Origin: Stratiolaelaps scimitus | Lineage: Eukaryota > Arthropoda > Arachnida > Mesostigmata > Laelapidae | NCBI GenBank assembly: GCA_019614645.1 | Contig: JABWDB010000006.1 | Location: 5,828,001 to 5,892,000, forward strand | DNA length: 64,000 nucleotides | Direction of reading: 5' to 3' | Shown here: positions 1 through 12,596 of the stretch, one piece after another | How positions within the stretch are numbered: position 1 is the first letter of the stretch | Layout of the letters: each line of letters starts with the position of its first letter | Notes under the pieces: model-generated | What the model was told of the DNA's origin: nothing | What the model saw: the letters and a program-made list of their open reading frames with translations, nothing else | Databases searched by the model: none | Made by a program: the position numbers and the translations under genes

Positions 1-2040
1 GACTACTACCCCTGGGCACAATGGCCAAAGTGGTGTAAAGCCAGAGAAGGACAAGGGGGTGAGGTCGGAAAGCAGGCAGGCCCCCGTGTCCTCGCGTCCA
101 TTCGGCTGGTGACAGTGCCGGGGCAGTATAGTGGCCTTTCTTTCCCTAAGACGCTATAAGCCCGGCCCAACCCAGCCGAGCTGTAGCTACCCACCTATGC
201 ACGTACCGCTGGTGCCATAAATGTCCACTTCAGCGGAAAATTTATCCCTTCGTACCTTGTTACGCCCCGGCAGCTCTCGAACAGTCAGGGCTGTCCTCGT
301 CATTGCCTGCTGCTGCCGCAGCCTCTCCCTCAGCAGCTACAGCTGTCGTTGCTGTGGGCGTCGTCGCCATCGTCGCCGTTGTCGTTGTCGCCGAACGCTT
401 GCAAGCGGCAGCGACCGCCGCGACCACTGTGTGTGATCATTCATTTTTCTTCTAATTGTGTCTGTACCGCCGAGGGCTGGACGAACCGCGGCCGCGGCGG
501 CGTCCGAGACGGCCACGGGGCATTAACGAGCTTGGCGCCCAAAAGCGCAAAGGCGGCTGTACGTGGAGGGAGCTAGGGGACCGATGGGATTGCCATAGAG
601 ACGAGACACAGATGGGGAATGCAAAGCAACGGGCTAAAACGGCCCAAACGATTACAGGGGAAATATATTTGCAGCAATAGCCAGCCATTACCCTCACTCG
701 GGATTGGGTCCGATGATGGGAAGTAGCCGGCGTGTACCTGCGAACAGAAGCCAGACAGAACGACCTAAATGTGTTCACGATACAACTAGTGCTGATTCAG
801 TTCGTGTCTTGACAACGAAATATATGAATATGACAGATCGGTAGGTTAGTAGGGTCAAAGAAAAATAGAATCTCCTCTCGATAAGCCTATGCACCTTGTA
901 TAGGATCTGTTTATAGGGGACAAATTACGATGGCGGTCGGCCCGCTAATCTGTGCGCTGAACACAACGACCACTCGCACACAGGACAATGCTTCCACAGT
1001 TCCGTCTTGCCGGTGTTGACAGCAGATGATTTGGAATTTTTAAACGTCGATACAATCTGATCCTTACCGGATAAGGATTTTAAATCGATTTTTTCTGTTA
1101 CCTGCCTGATTTCTTCTATTTTTTTGTCGTGAATCTTACAAAACAGTCGTCGTGGAAAGGATGTTATTAAGGCAGACTAGCGGGGGAATTATAATAGAAA
1201 CAACGATATGTACAAAGTCCGAAGCGAAACGAATGCTCTTTTCTGGCGGTTGCATAATTATCAATTGTGTATTATTGACGTATTTTCATATACTCCGATG
1301 TGATCAATCCAATATTTCACCAATGCGAAGTAGGTGTAATAACCTATGTATGTGCATGTCCATGTTGTTCTGTTATTAAAAAAAAAACGCATAATATAAA
1401 CATATAAATATACAGACAATAACAACACACTAACAACAATAGCAACTCACATCAACTCTGCTCGTTCTTAAGGACTTTCAATCACCACTAATTGAACCTG
1501 TTGCAAAAAAAACAGGACTATAATCGCCTTTAATGAAAACATCGTCATTCTAACACAAGACAACCTAGCTTTTTATTGTATTTAGAATAAAGAGTAGACG
1601 GTCCAGCACACAAAACCAACCGATCAGCCAGTCAAGGCTTAGAATTGACATATGCAGGTCCGCTCATAGCGCGCCAGCAAAAGTTCACCTACATGGTAGA
1701 CCAACGCCTACTAAGGGTAGTTCGCTCGTTCGTGGTTCCGACGATCCTTTGACAAACCCCGTCGCTTGTCAGATACTCAACCATTTTCGTCTCTCTCTCT
1801 CTTTCTCTCACTCACACTCTATTGGGTTACCCTTCAAATTAGCTATTTACTCTGCTCTTCATCTATCGCAAACCTACCTCCCAACCTACTACCTCCCGCA
1901 ACCTAGCAGCTTCGAACAGTTTCAGCCTTGCCTGTTCGTTCACTCTACTCATCAAATTTCTTCGAGCTCGTCGGCGTCGTTGTGGCCGTGGCCGTCGTTA
2001 TCTCTCAGTCCTAACGGTATATAGCGGCCAGAACGAGAGA
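1..2040. other. No gene seen: GC-rich start, then AT-rich DNA
   Basis: The first 600 bases are GC-rich with CGN triplet runs (about 340-420) that open several overlapping frames on both strands; these read as low complexity. From about 780 to 1740 the sequence is AT-rich with A runs and no lasting frame. From 1785 CT-rich tracts begin. No repeat shared with the rest of the window was found here. Confidence 0.5.
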
Positions 2041-5000
2041 TCCCATCCGATCACATCCTATCTCGCGGCTGGGCCGATATTCGGCGTTCGGAGGTTGGCG
2101 GCTTCAGCGACACTGCAGCGGCGGCGGCGGCCGCGAATACAGCTGCGGCGACCCGACCCAGGGGAACCGGCGAATGCGGTGACGGTGCGCGGACAATCGG
2201 GGGATTCGACGGGCATAGGGGTGATATTCTGTGTAAGAAGACGGGCGGTGGTGGCGCTTGAGTGTGGCCCATACCTTCTCGAGCAACCAGCTCAACCAAC
2301 GGCTGATCGGGCAGAATTTTAAGCAAGACGAATGAACGGCGGCGGCAGCACCACCGCCACAATTCCACCTTCCCTGTGCTCCTCCTTTTCTCTACATCTT
2401 TCTCTCCTCTCTCCTCTCTCTCTCTCTCTCTTTTTCTCCTCGTCTACCAGGTCTTCCTGGTCTCCTAGTAGCGCAGAACATTGACTCGCAAGGCTCGTCT
2501 GCTTCGCTAGTTCTTCGTCTATTTCTTGCAGTGACTAGAGAAGAAAGACAGAGAAATAGGACGACAACACTACTATATACGAGTACTATGTACGTGGAGA
2601 AAACGAGCTCCATCGAACGAAGGGTTGGCAGCGGCGGGCGGGCGGTCTCTGTCGCTAGCGCCGACGATCTCACTATATATATCTCTGTATCTCTCTCTCT
2701 CTCTCTCTCTTCTCTCGGTCCTTCTTGGCCCGCTCACCAATTCCTGGCGGCTATTCGACGTCGAGTTGACTTGCGGTGTTAATTTTTAACTTCATAGATC
2801 ACCCACCGCCACAACGTCGCTCGATGTCTCTCTCTCTCTCTCTCTCCGAGTTCGATCTCGCTGTGCTCTGTTCTTTCGAAGTCTTCTCGTTCAGAAGGCT
2901 GGCTCCGGCGACGACTCCAGCTAGGCACGGATTGGTTCGTGCTGCTGCTGCTGCATAACCGTACGATGCTTCCTCTATGCGAAGCTAGTATAGTATATAG
3001 TGCACATTGACGTTTTTACCTCTCCTCGATTCTCCTCTTGGTCACAAGACCGTGCGCGCGGCGCAGCCGTTAGCCATTAGCAACATGTACCATCAGCGTT
3101 TAACACGGAGACACCGTAGAATCGGATAATTTCACATTGTACATACATTTGGCTGGGACAAACATCGTCGTTCACCTTTTGCCCCTAGCACGCGAGCATC
3201 AATTTACAGGATGCTTAAACGGATCAAGTTGTGGCCCACATTAGTTGTGGGTGATTGTCTTCGAGGGCAAAAAGACCCGGCCATTTAGAAAAGCCTATCA
3301 GTGCGGTGGCTACATAAGCATCGTCAAGAGTGACGCTTTCACACTTACTGCGCGAACGTTTCCAGGTAGTATTATGTCGTCTCTGTTAGATGCCCTCATA
3401 CGGCCACATAATCATCTATTGAGTTCTGCCTGCACGATAGATCCTATTAGCCCGGATGGACGTGTGTAACATAAAACAAAATATGAGACTTCATATCATA
3501 TGAAAGCTCACGTACATAACAAACACCACTCCGGAGACGAACCCTGATAAAACATTCAACGGTCTGTAAATGACAGAGAGGGAAGAGGTAAACGCAAACG
3601 TGTGATTTGTTAATTAACGGACCTGTAGTTTTCCCGGGTACAATTTAGGTAAAGACAGGGTTCGTTATTATTCTTCTTATTATTGTCTTACTATTATTAT
3701 TATTATTACTGTCAATTTCGTAACTTCTCTCTATAGGTTCCGCGCGCAACCCAGCAGTAGATTTGCCAATACACTGATGATGTTGTTTGTACAGACGACC
3801 CAGCCCTCACTTTACTCCACTTGAAGGCACCGCTGTTCGCATTTGACGGGGTGGGTCTCGAATGTGGGTCGACGAGGCGGCGTTTCAGCTATTCAGTCGA
3901 TATTCATCCATCGTCGTGTCAACCAAGTCAATCTCTTTCATTCATATTCTTAAGCTGATCCCTTTTCATTACATCTCCTCTACTGGCTACGCCTATTGAA
4001 CCTTAATTCATGATGACTATGCCCTCACACCACACACACACACACACAGGGTTCGGGTACTCGCTATTTGACGCCTCGGTGGATATTGCGCATGGATATT
4101 GTTCGTTCAGGGTCGACGAAACTTGTTGTCCTGTTCAAGCGAACGTCATCGAGCTTTTTCTAGTATTCCTCTATATTGAAGCATTTCGAACCCATTCGCG
4201 CCCCTGTCGTGTTTATGTAACACGCATATAATAGTGAATCGTATACGGAAACCTTGATATTGTGATTACTTTGCTCGATCAGCTAGTTCAAGCCGGATAA
4301 CCTCGGTCTGTCTTGGTGTAAGATAGTTTCGAACCATGGCCCAGGTAAGAACGCCTCCGGAGTCCAAACGAATTAATAAGAAAATGTAAGAAGGTGTATT
4401 ATGGCCGTTTATATAAAGTCGCACATTCGAAAACCTGCCCCCCTCCCAATCGATTAAGGACAGCTCTTCCCCTGACCGGCAGGAAACCGAATCGCACGAG
4501 GCAAAGAAGCTGAGGAGAACAACAACAGCAGCAGCAGCAGCAGTATGCACAAACAGTAAGTCGCCTGGCGCGGCAAATGATTGTGTGAGTCTGTGACGCT
4601 TCGGAGTGCTATCGGGGTATATCCAATGTTTGAAATTTGACAACCTACTCCTCTGTGCACTTCAGATCGAGGCGACAAGAGGCAACAACACACGTACAAG
4701 CAGAACGAAGACTGGCATCTGCCCGCGTACGAGGTGCTTCTGCGAGGTGGGCGGACGGCCCGGGCTCGAGGTGGCTGCGAGAGCGCTCGGCTAGTTGAGA
4801 AAACGAAGATGATCCTTTTCAAGAGGTTTCACTGCCACAGCCTCCGTTGCCGCCTCTGGTGCTGCCCCTGCCGCTGTCTGCCTTCTGCCTTGGGTGTCGT
4901 CTCGTCTTTTGCCTAGCTTTTGCGGGGCCACCTACTTCACAATAACCGGCTGTCCTCACTGGCTATCTCCTCTCCCTCTCTCTCTCTCACTCGCTCGAAG

Positions 5001-6860
5001 GCTCACTTCGCTTTGTGTAGGTTTCTTTGAAAGTAAAGAGCTGCCGCCGGTGTCTCGATTCTAGTTGTCGTGGTTCCCTCCGGATTCTCCTCCTGCTGGC
5101 TGACTGAGTGCTTGCTGCTTCGACTCCTAGCTCCTGGCTCCCGTCTGACGAGTGTACACAGAAAAACAGAGCCGCTGGCCGCTACCATTACTATAGTCCG
5201 AGCATCCAGCAAGGCCCAGTGCTTCAGCAAAGACCCAGAGGAGATGAGGGTAACAAGGCAGCCGTGCAGCAGTAACAGCAATGCTGACTGCTTCAACCGT
5301 TGTCCGCCCGCTGTTTCTGCTGCCACAGCTCAAGCCGTGAAGTCTCGGCACAGCGGCAGAGTGAGTCGGGCCCTAATCCTCGTGGCGTGGGCCAACATCT
5401 CCTCCGCTTCAGTTCTTCCCTTACACTCATCGTCAGCGCCTCGGCTGCTGCTACTGCTGCCCTCACTGAACGCCTTCACGGCTCCTCGTTCTGACAGCCG
5501 CCTCCGCCGCCGCCACCGTCGTTGCCGCCACTGCTGGCAGTCGCTAACTTCAAATACGAGCAGAGATGGAGACGCCACTCCCCTCTTGTGCCTCCAATTG
5601 GGTGGAACCGGCCGAACCCCTGCAGACCCCAAGTAAGCACGAGGCCAGCAAGGAGACCCAGCGGCCGGCCAGCCAGCCAGCCAGGGAAGCAAGCAAGCCG
5701 CGGCGAAACCAGACTCGCTCGCGAGGTTTCCCTTGCCCTGCGTTTGAGCGCACTAGGGTGGAGAAGAGCTGGGGGTCTAGAAAGTCACAAGATATTCGAA
5801 TTCGGCCGCGAGGGGTGGGGTGGAGGGAAGCAGCTTAAAAAACAAACAAAAAAGATAGAAAGCTCCGCTCTGTCACTCGCCGGGAGGATCCCACCGAAGG
5901 CCGAGAGCCGCGGGAGCTAATTGGGAAAGCAGGAGACGCGGCAACGACGACGGCCGCCACCGCCGCCGCCGCCGCCGCATCAAGAAGACAATCCGAACAT
6001 AGCCCTAAACGACGAGATATGAGAGCGAGCAGACATACTCTCTCACACACATGGGCATACTCACACACACACACACACATATAGCGGTACGCATACAGGC
6101 ATTCACTCATAAGAGAAGGCACCGAGAGGAGCCATCAAACGCAGATCCACTACCGGCGTCACATTAACACCAGACAAACGACAGGACTGGGCCGGCGAAG
6201 CCAGGCCACCGGCAAGGCATGACCACCACGACCATGACTACGCTATAGCACACATAACGAAGCGCATCCCGGCATCACTTCTTCTCTTTCATCTCATCCA
6301 CCCTTCGAATGCGCAGATCATATTGGATCGGGCTCAGTACTATTGCCACGCGCGCGGACCAAGCCCGGTCAAAAATCAGGCTGGGGCGATGGGTTTGTAC
6401 GAGGCGCCCTCGCAGATCAACCAACTAGCCAGGTCGCATCGTCGTTCGGCGAATGGCGCGCGCAATGATCGCGAACTGCTCGAAACGAGAGCGCACGAGT
6501 AGGGGACTGAAGAGAACACGACTGGGGTCGCTGGGGGCTTCGGGGGACACCAGCCAGTGGGGGGCGTTTTTTGCCCCTTGATCGGCTCAACCTTCTCGGC
6601 CGCCATCTCCGCTGCAGGCGGCGGCGGCGGCGGCAGCGGCGTCGGCTCTTCTCTTCAAGTTTTTTTTTCGCTCGCTGACCTCACCCGGAATCTCGCCTGT
6701 GTGACCACTCCCCGCGATTCCTTCTCTCGACTTTTGCGCAGACGTATCAGTAATTCATGCGCGTCGCCTCTTCCTCGTTGTTCGCCACCTATTATTGCGT
6801 TGTGTCCGAGGTGTCCTATCTGATGGGTTAAATGCTTAGATAGATAATGCTCCATCTCGT
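2041..6860. other. No gene seen: GC-rich blocks full of tandem repeats
   Basis: GC-rich stretches at 2050-2970 and 4450-6860 surround a plainer AT-richer part. They hold CT tracts (2401-2430, 2690-2716, 2826-2846, about 4972-4990), CCG runs (2118-2135, 5960-5979), a CAG run (4525-4542), CA tracts (4035-4050, 6063-6080), an ATT region (3661-3710), and CCAG tetranucleotides near 5655-5690. Such blocks suit promoters and 5' UTRs of intron-rich genes. Several frames of 100-190 codons, such as 5070-5636 plus, come from these repeats. Confidence 0.5.
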
Positions 6861-7658
6861 CGACGAGGAGGCGGCAGCCGCCAGCAACTTCGGCCCCACT
6901 CGGCGAATGTCTCCACTCAATGTAGTCACGCTATTCCGGATGCAATGAGAAGCACCAACCCTGCTATCCATGCCATAGGCCTATCCCTGTTCAAGACCAT
7001 ATCTAGAAGCCATTACAACTTGCTGATGTAATAGCACCAACAATGGCTGTGTTACTTAAGTTACTTAGAAGTTCTGTGTATGCCTGCATGTATATATATA
7101 TATGTGTGTATATCCATCGCGAATCAGCGCGCGAGACATCAACATTAAATGCGATCAGATCAGATCTGCGAACGCCTTTTGGGTGTCGTCGCCAACATTT
7201 GCTCAGGCGCGTCGTGTTGGATTTTTTACTCTTCATCCTGATCGTAACGAGTGAGTGCAAATACCCTTGTAAATGGAGTGCAAACTCTAACGACGACAGC
7301 GGCAACAACAACAAAAAAATTGGAACATTACCCAAAAAAATTAACGAGAAGATCGCCCTGAGGTGACGGTACTCAGGCGTGTAACAGCTCAGTCAAACAA
7401 TCACTCTCTCCTCCGGCAAATGGTCGGAGTTCACTCGAGTCGCTATAGTACTTACCACGGATGTTCTCTCTCTCTCTATCTCTATCTTTCTCTCAAATAA
7501 CGCAAAAAATCGACGGTCAGTAAAAGCAGCCAGCGGCCAGGAGCGAAAGAGACTCGGTGTGACCGGACAATGAAGGCCGACATTCAAATGGGAGGATATG
7601 CATCCCGAGGTCTAAGCGTGCGTGTCTATTATCGTCGTCCACGAGGCGCAAACATCTT

Positions 7659-7746
7659 GGTGTACACGAGAAATCCACCAGCTTCTGTCAATTTCTCGTG
7701 TGCACGAAGTGCTGCAACTTCTTGTACACGAGAGATTGACAGAAGC
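7659..7746. repeat. Overlapping inverted repeats able to form two alternative hairpins
   Basis: Three related segments follow each other. The first is GTGTACACGAGAAAT (about 7660-7674), the second is its near reverse complement (7691-7705), and the third is in the first orientation (about 7723-7736). The outer pair, 7681-7710 with 7717-7746, forms a 30-bp stem with three mismatches around six bases. The inner pair, segments one and two, forms a 15-bp stem with one mismatch. The two folds exclude each other. It could be a decayed foldback transposon or a small RNA precursor. Confidence 0.7.
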
Positions 7747-9252
7747 CAGTTAGCAACTTGGAAAAGGGTTATTGAAGAGAGGCCCCGTTGGGGGTGTTGC
7801 TCGCAGGTGTAACACACTTGGGAATGGAGCTACCCCTGGTGTTTGTCAGGTTTCTCCCGGTGTTCACCTGCTCAAGGACACGATCATTTGCCGAGGGTAG
7901 GACGAGGGGAAAGAGGGTGCTTGAAGAAAGGATGCTTCATTTTTTATTTTTGAGTGTTGATGGTTTACAAATCTGACGTACATCCACCAGTTATACCCAA
8001 GAGATTTGCCTTCATTCCGAGAGAAATGGCGCCGAACAACAACGAGCGGCCGACAAACAGGCCATCTTACTACATACTATAACATTCAGCTCGGGGGAAA
8101 GGTAAAGTTGTTGGGACATCGTGGTTGCCACCGCGCTGTCCATGTCTCAAAAGAGAACAGGTGCACCAAGGAAGTAAGAATCATTCGGGTGACTTCTATA
8201 ATATAAGCGTTTCGTCCAGCGTCTCTATCCTGTGCCCGAAATGCAGCCAGCTACGCTAAGATAGCCACGGCGAAACTTGTAATCTATCTGTCGAACGCGA
8301 ATCAAAAGGAACTTAAAGGACACTAAAGGACAGGAAATATTTTCAAAATAATGTACCTATCTCCTGCGAGTTTCCAAACACAAAATATGTCAAGGGTAGG
8401 TTATAACAGCCGACCGTGTACAGGATTGGGCACTCGTTCATGCAACTCGCTGACTAATTCATTATGATCAAAATATCCGATATAACCATATAACCCTTTG
8501 CCAATAAGTGAACGATGAAATAGCAGCTCTATAGGTTCTACCTTTGGAAGAGATAGGCTTTATCAAGAGAATAAAAATCACGTTGAAAAGAGAACGAAAC
8601 TTATTTTTCACTCGTTCTGAGAACCACAAAACACATGGCAGAGGCTCAACCACAGACGTTAGACGATTACAGGTTACATATTTAAGGTTGAGGGGCAGTC
8701 ATAATTATTATCGAAAATCCCCACTGACCTAGCAGACCTTTAGCGCACTCCCATGGTGGCAGTAACAGTGGATTTTGTTACATCTCAAACCTATTTTTCA
8801 GCACAGTTGGTTGTGCACTTGAAGGGCTTCTCGCGTGTAGCCTACAGCATGCTATGAAAATTTCATCCCATCTAAATTACTCTACCTTGTATATTCTGTA
8901 ATTATCATTTGCTATGACAACGAACCCCGGAGAAGGCTTCGAAAGGGACGCTCGGGTTCCAAAATGGGTCGCTGTGTTGAGGAAAACGACGAGTTATCAT
9001 GTTGAGAAGAAGTCAGCGCTTGGGGTGGAGGTCTCCTTTGTTGTGTTGCCGCTTGTGTCGCTTGTTGCCACCCGACCTGGCTGCACCTCGATTTTCCTGG
9101 GGCTGACTTGGATTTCGAAAAAGTCACCCCGCTAAGGCGACGGAGGGAGGGCCGGCCCTCGTGCTCGATCAGGAACCATTGATGTGCTGGGTGCCCGGGT
9201 CGTGACTATGGTCGCGAAGTGTCATTAATCATATCCCCGTCCAGCTCCACAA

Positions 9253-9315
9253 CCCCCCCCCCCCCCCGCTTTGCTCCTGCTGCTTGCATCTAACCGGGGG
9301 GGGAGGGGCAGCAGG
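9253..9315. repeat. Poly-C and poly-G pair with inverted CCTGCTGC arms
   Basis: Fifteen C (9253-9267) are followed 28 bases later by eight G (9296-9303). Between and after them CCTGCTGC (9276-9283) and GCAGCAGG (9308-9315) are reverse complements. The stretch can fold as nested stems or form four-stranded DNA. The long C run is also prone to length error. Confidence 0.55.
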
Positions 9316-12312
9316 CAGATTGGGCCATTGGCTGCTTCGCGATGCTTTGCGTTCGAGTCTTTGCGTTCCATTCGTCGCTCGTCTCCTTGACTCTTTCGTT
9401 TGCCTTACCATCGAACTCTGTGGAGTTTCCTTACCCCCTTGTACCACAACTTTCGCAAGCCCAAGGCAGAACCGAGCTCTGCCTATCCTTACTCATGCTA
9501 GAGTAGCACCGCTTACCTTTGCACCAAGGTGGCGGGTTTTGCCGTTATGCAATACGACAGCAGGGAGAAACCAATAGTTGAATGTAACCGTGAGATAAAC
9601 AGTGCCAATTTGCTGCGTCGCACGAGATTAATTAACGCTAAGACGTGCGTAATTGGTAGGCCGAACTATTTTGTCTATTGATTTTTAGCTGTCTTGTTAT
9701 GAATTCAACGGCTAGTTTACGTTTCGTTTATCCTAATAAATAGTCGTAACTGGTCAACCGGCCTAAAGATTAAATAACATCCGATAGATCTGACAAGGCA
9801 CTCGATTAGCGAGAATGATCAATTATCTGGAATAAATCTTCTTCGAACTGATGAAGATGCGGCCATCCTCAAGGATGGTAACCCTTCTAGTGTTCTACAA
9901 TAGATAGGAGCTTAGCCTCGCACTATCTATGAATTGCATGGCTCGTGTGACCATAGATCGGCGTCAAGTTGAGCAGCGATGGTCACAGCCCGAGATCCCG
10001 TAACAATCATTGATACCTCTAGCTACGGTAACGATCGAAAGAGCCATAAGAGAAGTCCCTCAGGGTGTGTTGAACCGAGAGGAGATTTCCGGACTGCAAG
10101 ACACCTGACTCCGCTAGCTGGCTCTCGACAACACGAGCTCCCAGGAAAAAGAGTCACCAGGATGCTGTGGCGGGCACCCGCAGCCGACGGTGGTCGATCT
10201 CACCGCGATGCCGTGATGGACACAAAAGTCCCCATGAGTTGTAAGTAGGGTACATCAAGCCAGTTCGTCCTCATTCGCTCACGGCCGCCCGATCAGCCCG
10301 ACAGCGCTGCTTAACGGAACTCGCTTCATAGATCATGTTTGACAATTTTACACACTCTCCATGCGCGAGATCATCGCTCCTCTCCCGCCTCCGTGTCGCC
10401 GCCCAATACCACACTACCAGCAGGGTCTGTCATGTTCGCGCTACTTGGACTCTTTTCTTTTTTTTTTTTTCGACGTCGTCTTCGTCGTCGTCATCGTGTT
10501 CGTCGATGCTCCCGGCTTTCCTGGCCTTCCCAGTGTTTGCCTATCAAGCTTCATAAGTAAGACCGTGGACAACAGTGATACAACCGAAGCAACCCGGCCG
10601 AGGCAGGCGGCTGGACGGCCGCTCGGCCCCGGCTTCCCGTCCTCTGCGTCCTTTCAATCCCTGCAGTAGTACCATCGGCAACAGCAGCGCGGCCACGCTG
10701 GATCGACTTGTGTGATTTATCTATCTATCTTCTCCTTTTTCTCCTTTTTCTCTCGCTCTCTCTGTGTCTCTTTCTCTCGCTCTCTCCAATACATGCTCAA
10801 CATACTGGCATTTGACATCGGACGCCGAAAAGACTGGCTGCAAACGACCAGCCGCACGACTGCCTCGCTGGAGGCAATGGCCACGGCAGTGGTGTCCGTA
10901 GCAGCAAAACGGGCAGTCAAATCAGTCAGTCGTAGGCCACTGCGTCGCTGGTGCAGCAGCGCAGTGTAGCAGCAGTAGTTTAGCTTTAGTAGTAGTAATA
11001 GCGGCAGTGACGGCGAGAATGACGAAATGAGTGGGGCTCATCGAGGACACCAAGCGCTGGCCAACGCCGAGACGACACCAAGCGATTTGCAAGAGAGCGA
11101 GCAAAGCAAAGAACAGACGAATGGCGACCAAGTGACAAGCGGACGGCCACAAATATGTTGTGTGGATGTTCTAGTTTCATTTCGTGCCGTCATCTTCGTT
11201 CGTCATCGGTGGTTTTGTGCCGCTCGACAACAGTGAACCCGGCGGCGTAGTTGCAGTGGTTCGAGAGACGGCGTAGACTCAGGTCGTAGACTCAACTCGG
11301 CTCGACCCAACGATTCAATGATGTGTGTTCGCTCTGCTCTATGCAACTGGACCACCAGCTTGGTCGGCTCCTGCTACTGATGCCGCCGCCGCCGCCGCTG
11401 CTGCCGTTAGGATAAATAAATGTTGCTTCTACACGCCCCGGGCGGTGTGATCTATGTCGGATGTGGATGCCATCTTCTGAGGGACCATCGCTTCTGCCGC
11501 CGCCGCCACCACTGCCACACCACCAAACTGGCAAACACTGCCAGAAGGACCAGTTCTCCCGCTCTTCAACGTTTCGCAAAGGGGACCCACACGCAGACAT
11601 TCAAACACACACACACACACAAACACAGACAAACACCCAACCTGACAGACGGGCAGGCCTACAGCCATATGAACATCAGCATATATACATACATACATAT
11701 CCCGGTCTACAGAGATAGGCCGACATATAGACTGACACCCACAGCAAAACACAACACATCAGGTCTATAGGCGCCGCTGCAAAATGCTCCTCGTTTCCGA
11801 CTTGGCATCGATGGGGCGCGTTGTCACACGACATCGTCATCGCTATAGTTTTGGTCCTGATGCTGATGCTGCTGCTGATGATGATGATGATGATCAGGCC
11901 GAATGACGAGCAAATAGGCCAAGGCCTAAAGAAGGAACCTGATGACCGCGGCGACGCGCTTCGCACGAGGGAGCGACAAATAGATAACGAAATCACCGCT
12001 TTTCCGTTTTCAAGGGGGGTGACAATATCACACATTTCGCTCAAAGGCAATTGCGTTTTGCGCATCGTATCCTATGGGAATACACGTCGAGTGGAGCCAG
12101 TTGAAAAGGTGGCTCAGGAAAGAGAAAACTACCGAGTTTATGAATCTATTATTATTATGTTCCAATGTCGCAATGCTAATGTAACTATTGGGTACGAGCA
12201 ATGTCTAGTTGTGCTAGTATTATTGTTACTACAATTACAATTATTGTTATTATTAATTCATCAATCGGGAAATTACACAGAATTCAATTCGCGATGTGTG
12301 TTTCCTTAAGAT

Positions 12313-12459
12313 GAGGGTAAAGGTTTCATTGGTTTGTGAAAGGAACTGCAGTTTCACAATGCTTAAGTTCTCTTATGTATACGACGCAGAGAGACTCGAA
12401 CCTGTGGCCTCTGGCTTTTTACAGCCAGAGACCTAGCCGTCCAAGCCACACAACGCTGA
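12313..12459 (-). mobile_element. SINE-like element, copy B
   Basis: Read on the minus strand, the head starts CAGCGTTGTGTGGCTTGGACGG and carries a B box GGTTCGAGTCT. The tail contains AAGAGAACTTAAGCATT, then GCAGTTCCTTT, and ends near CCTTTACCCTC. It follows copy A (22561-22716) throughout. The central segment forms a perfect 8-bp stem (CTCTGGCT with AGCCAGAG) around GTAAAA. The GTA in the loop recalls a tyrosine anticodon, but the T stem does not pair well, so I call it a SINE and not a tRNA gene. Confidence 0.75.
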
Positions 12460-12524
12460 CTGGGGAACTGCAATTTTGCAACTCTCAGAGTTCTCGTGGA
12501 AGTAATAGTGTAAAATGACCAGAA

Positions 12525-12596
12525 ATATCTATAATATATATATATATATATATATATCTATAATATATATAGCTATATATATATACATATGTGTGT
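12525..12596. repeat. TA microsatellite
   Basis: An almost uninterrupted TA tract (core 12534-12557) is followed by further TA-rich runs to 12596. It lies 65 bases from SINE copy B. Confidence 0.85.

Larger units (their letters stand above)
6861..12312. other. No gene seen apart from the 7659-7746 hairpins
   Basis: 6861-9130 is of mixed composition with a CT/TATC tract at 7460-7495. A poly-C and poly-G pair lies at 9253-9303. A GC-rich block with CT, CCG and CA repeats runs from 10260 to 11640; it includes a T run at 10457-10471 and a short tandem of GTAGACTCA near 11272-11292. GAT triplets fill 11865-11900 and ATT triplets 12215-12262. Open frames over these tracts are low complexity. Confidence 0.5.

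Noticed and set aside
5070..5636. 188-codon open frame on the plus strand
   Set aside because: Serine/alanine/leucine-rich translation of CTG/GCC repeats, overlapped by other frames on both strands, with no domain or conserved motif.
12384..12459. tRNA-Tyr gene on the minus strand
   Set aside because: The loop has GTA, but the T stem and acceptor stem do not pair, and the same unit with a shared tail occurs elsewhere, so it is a SINE head.
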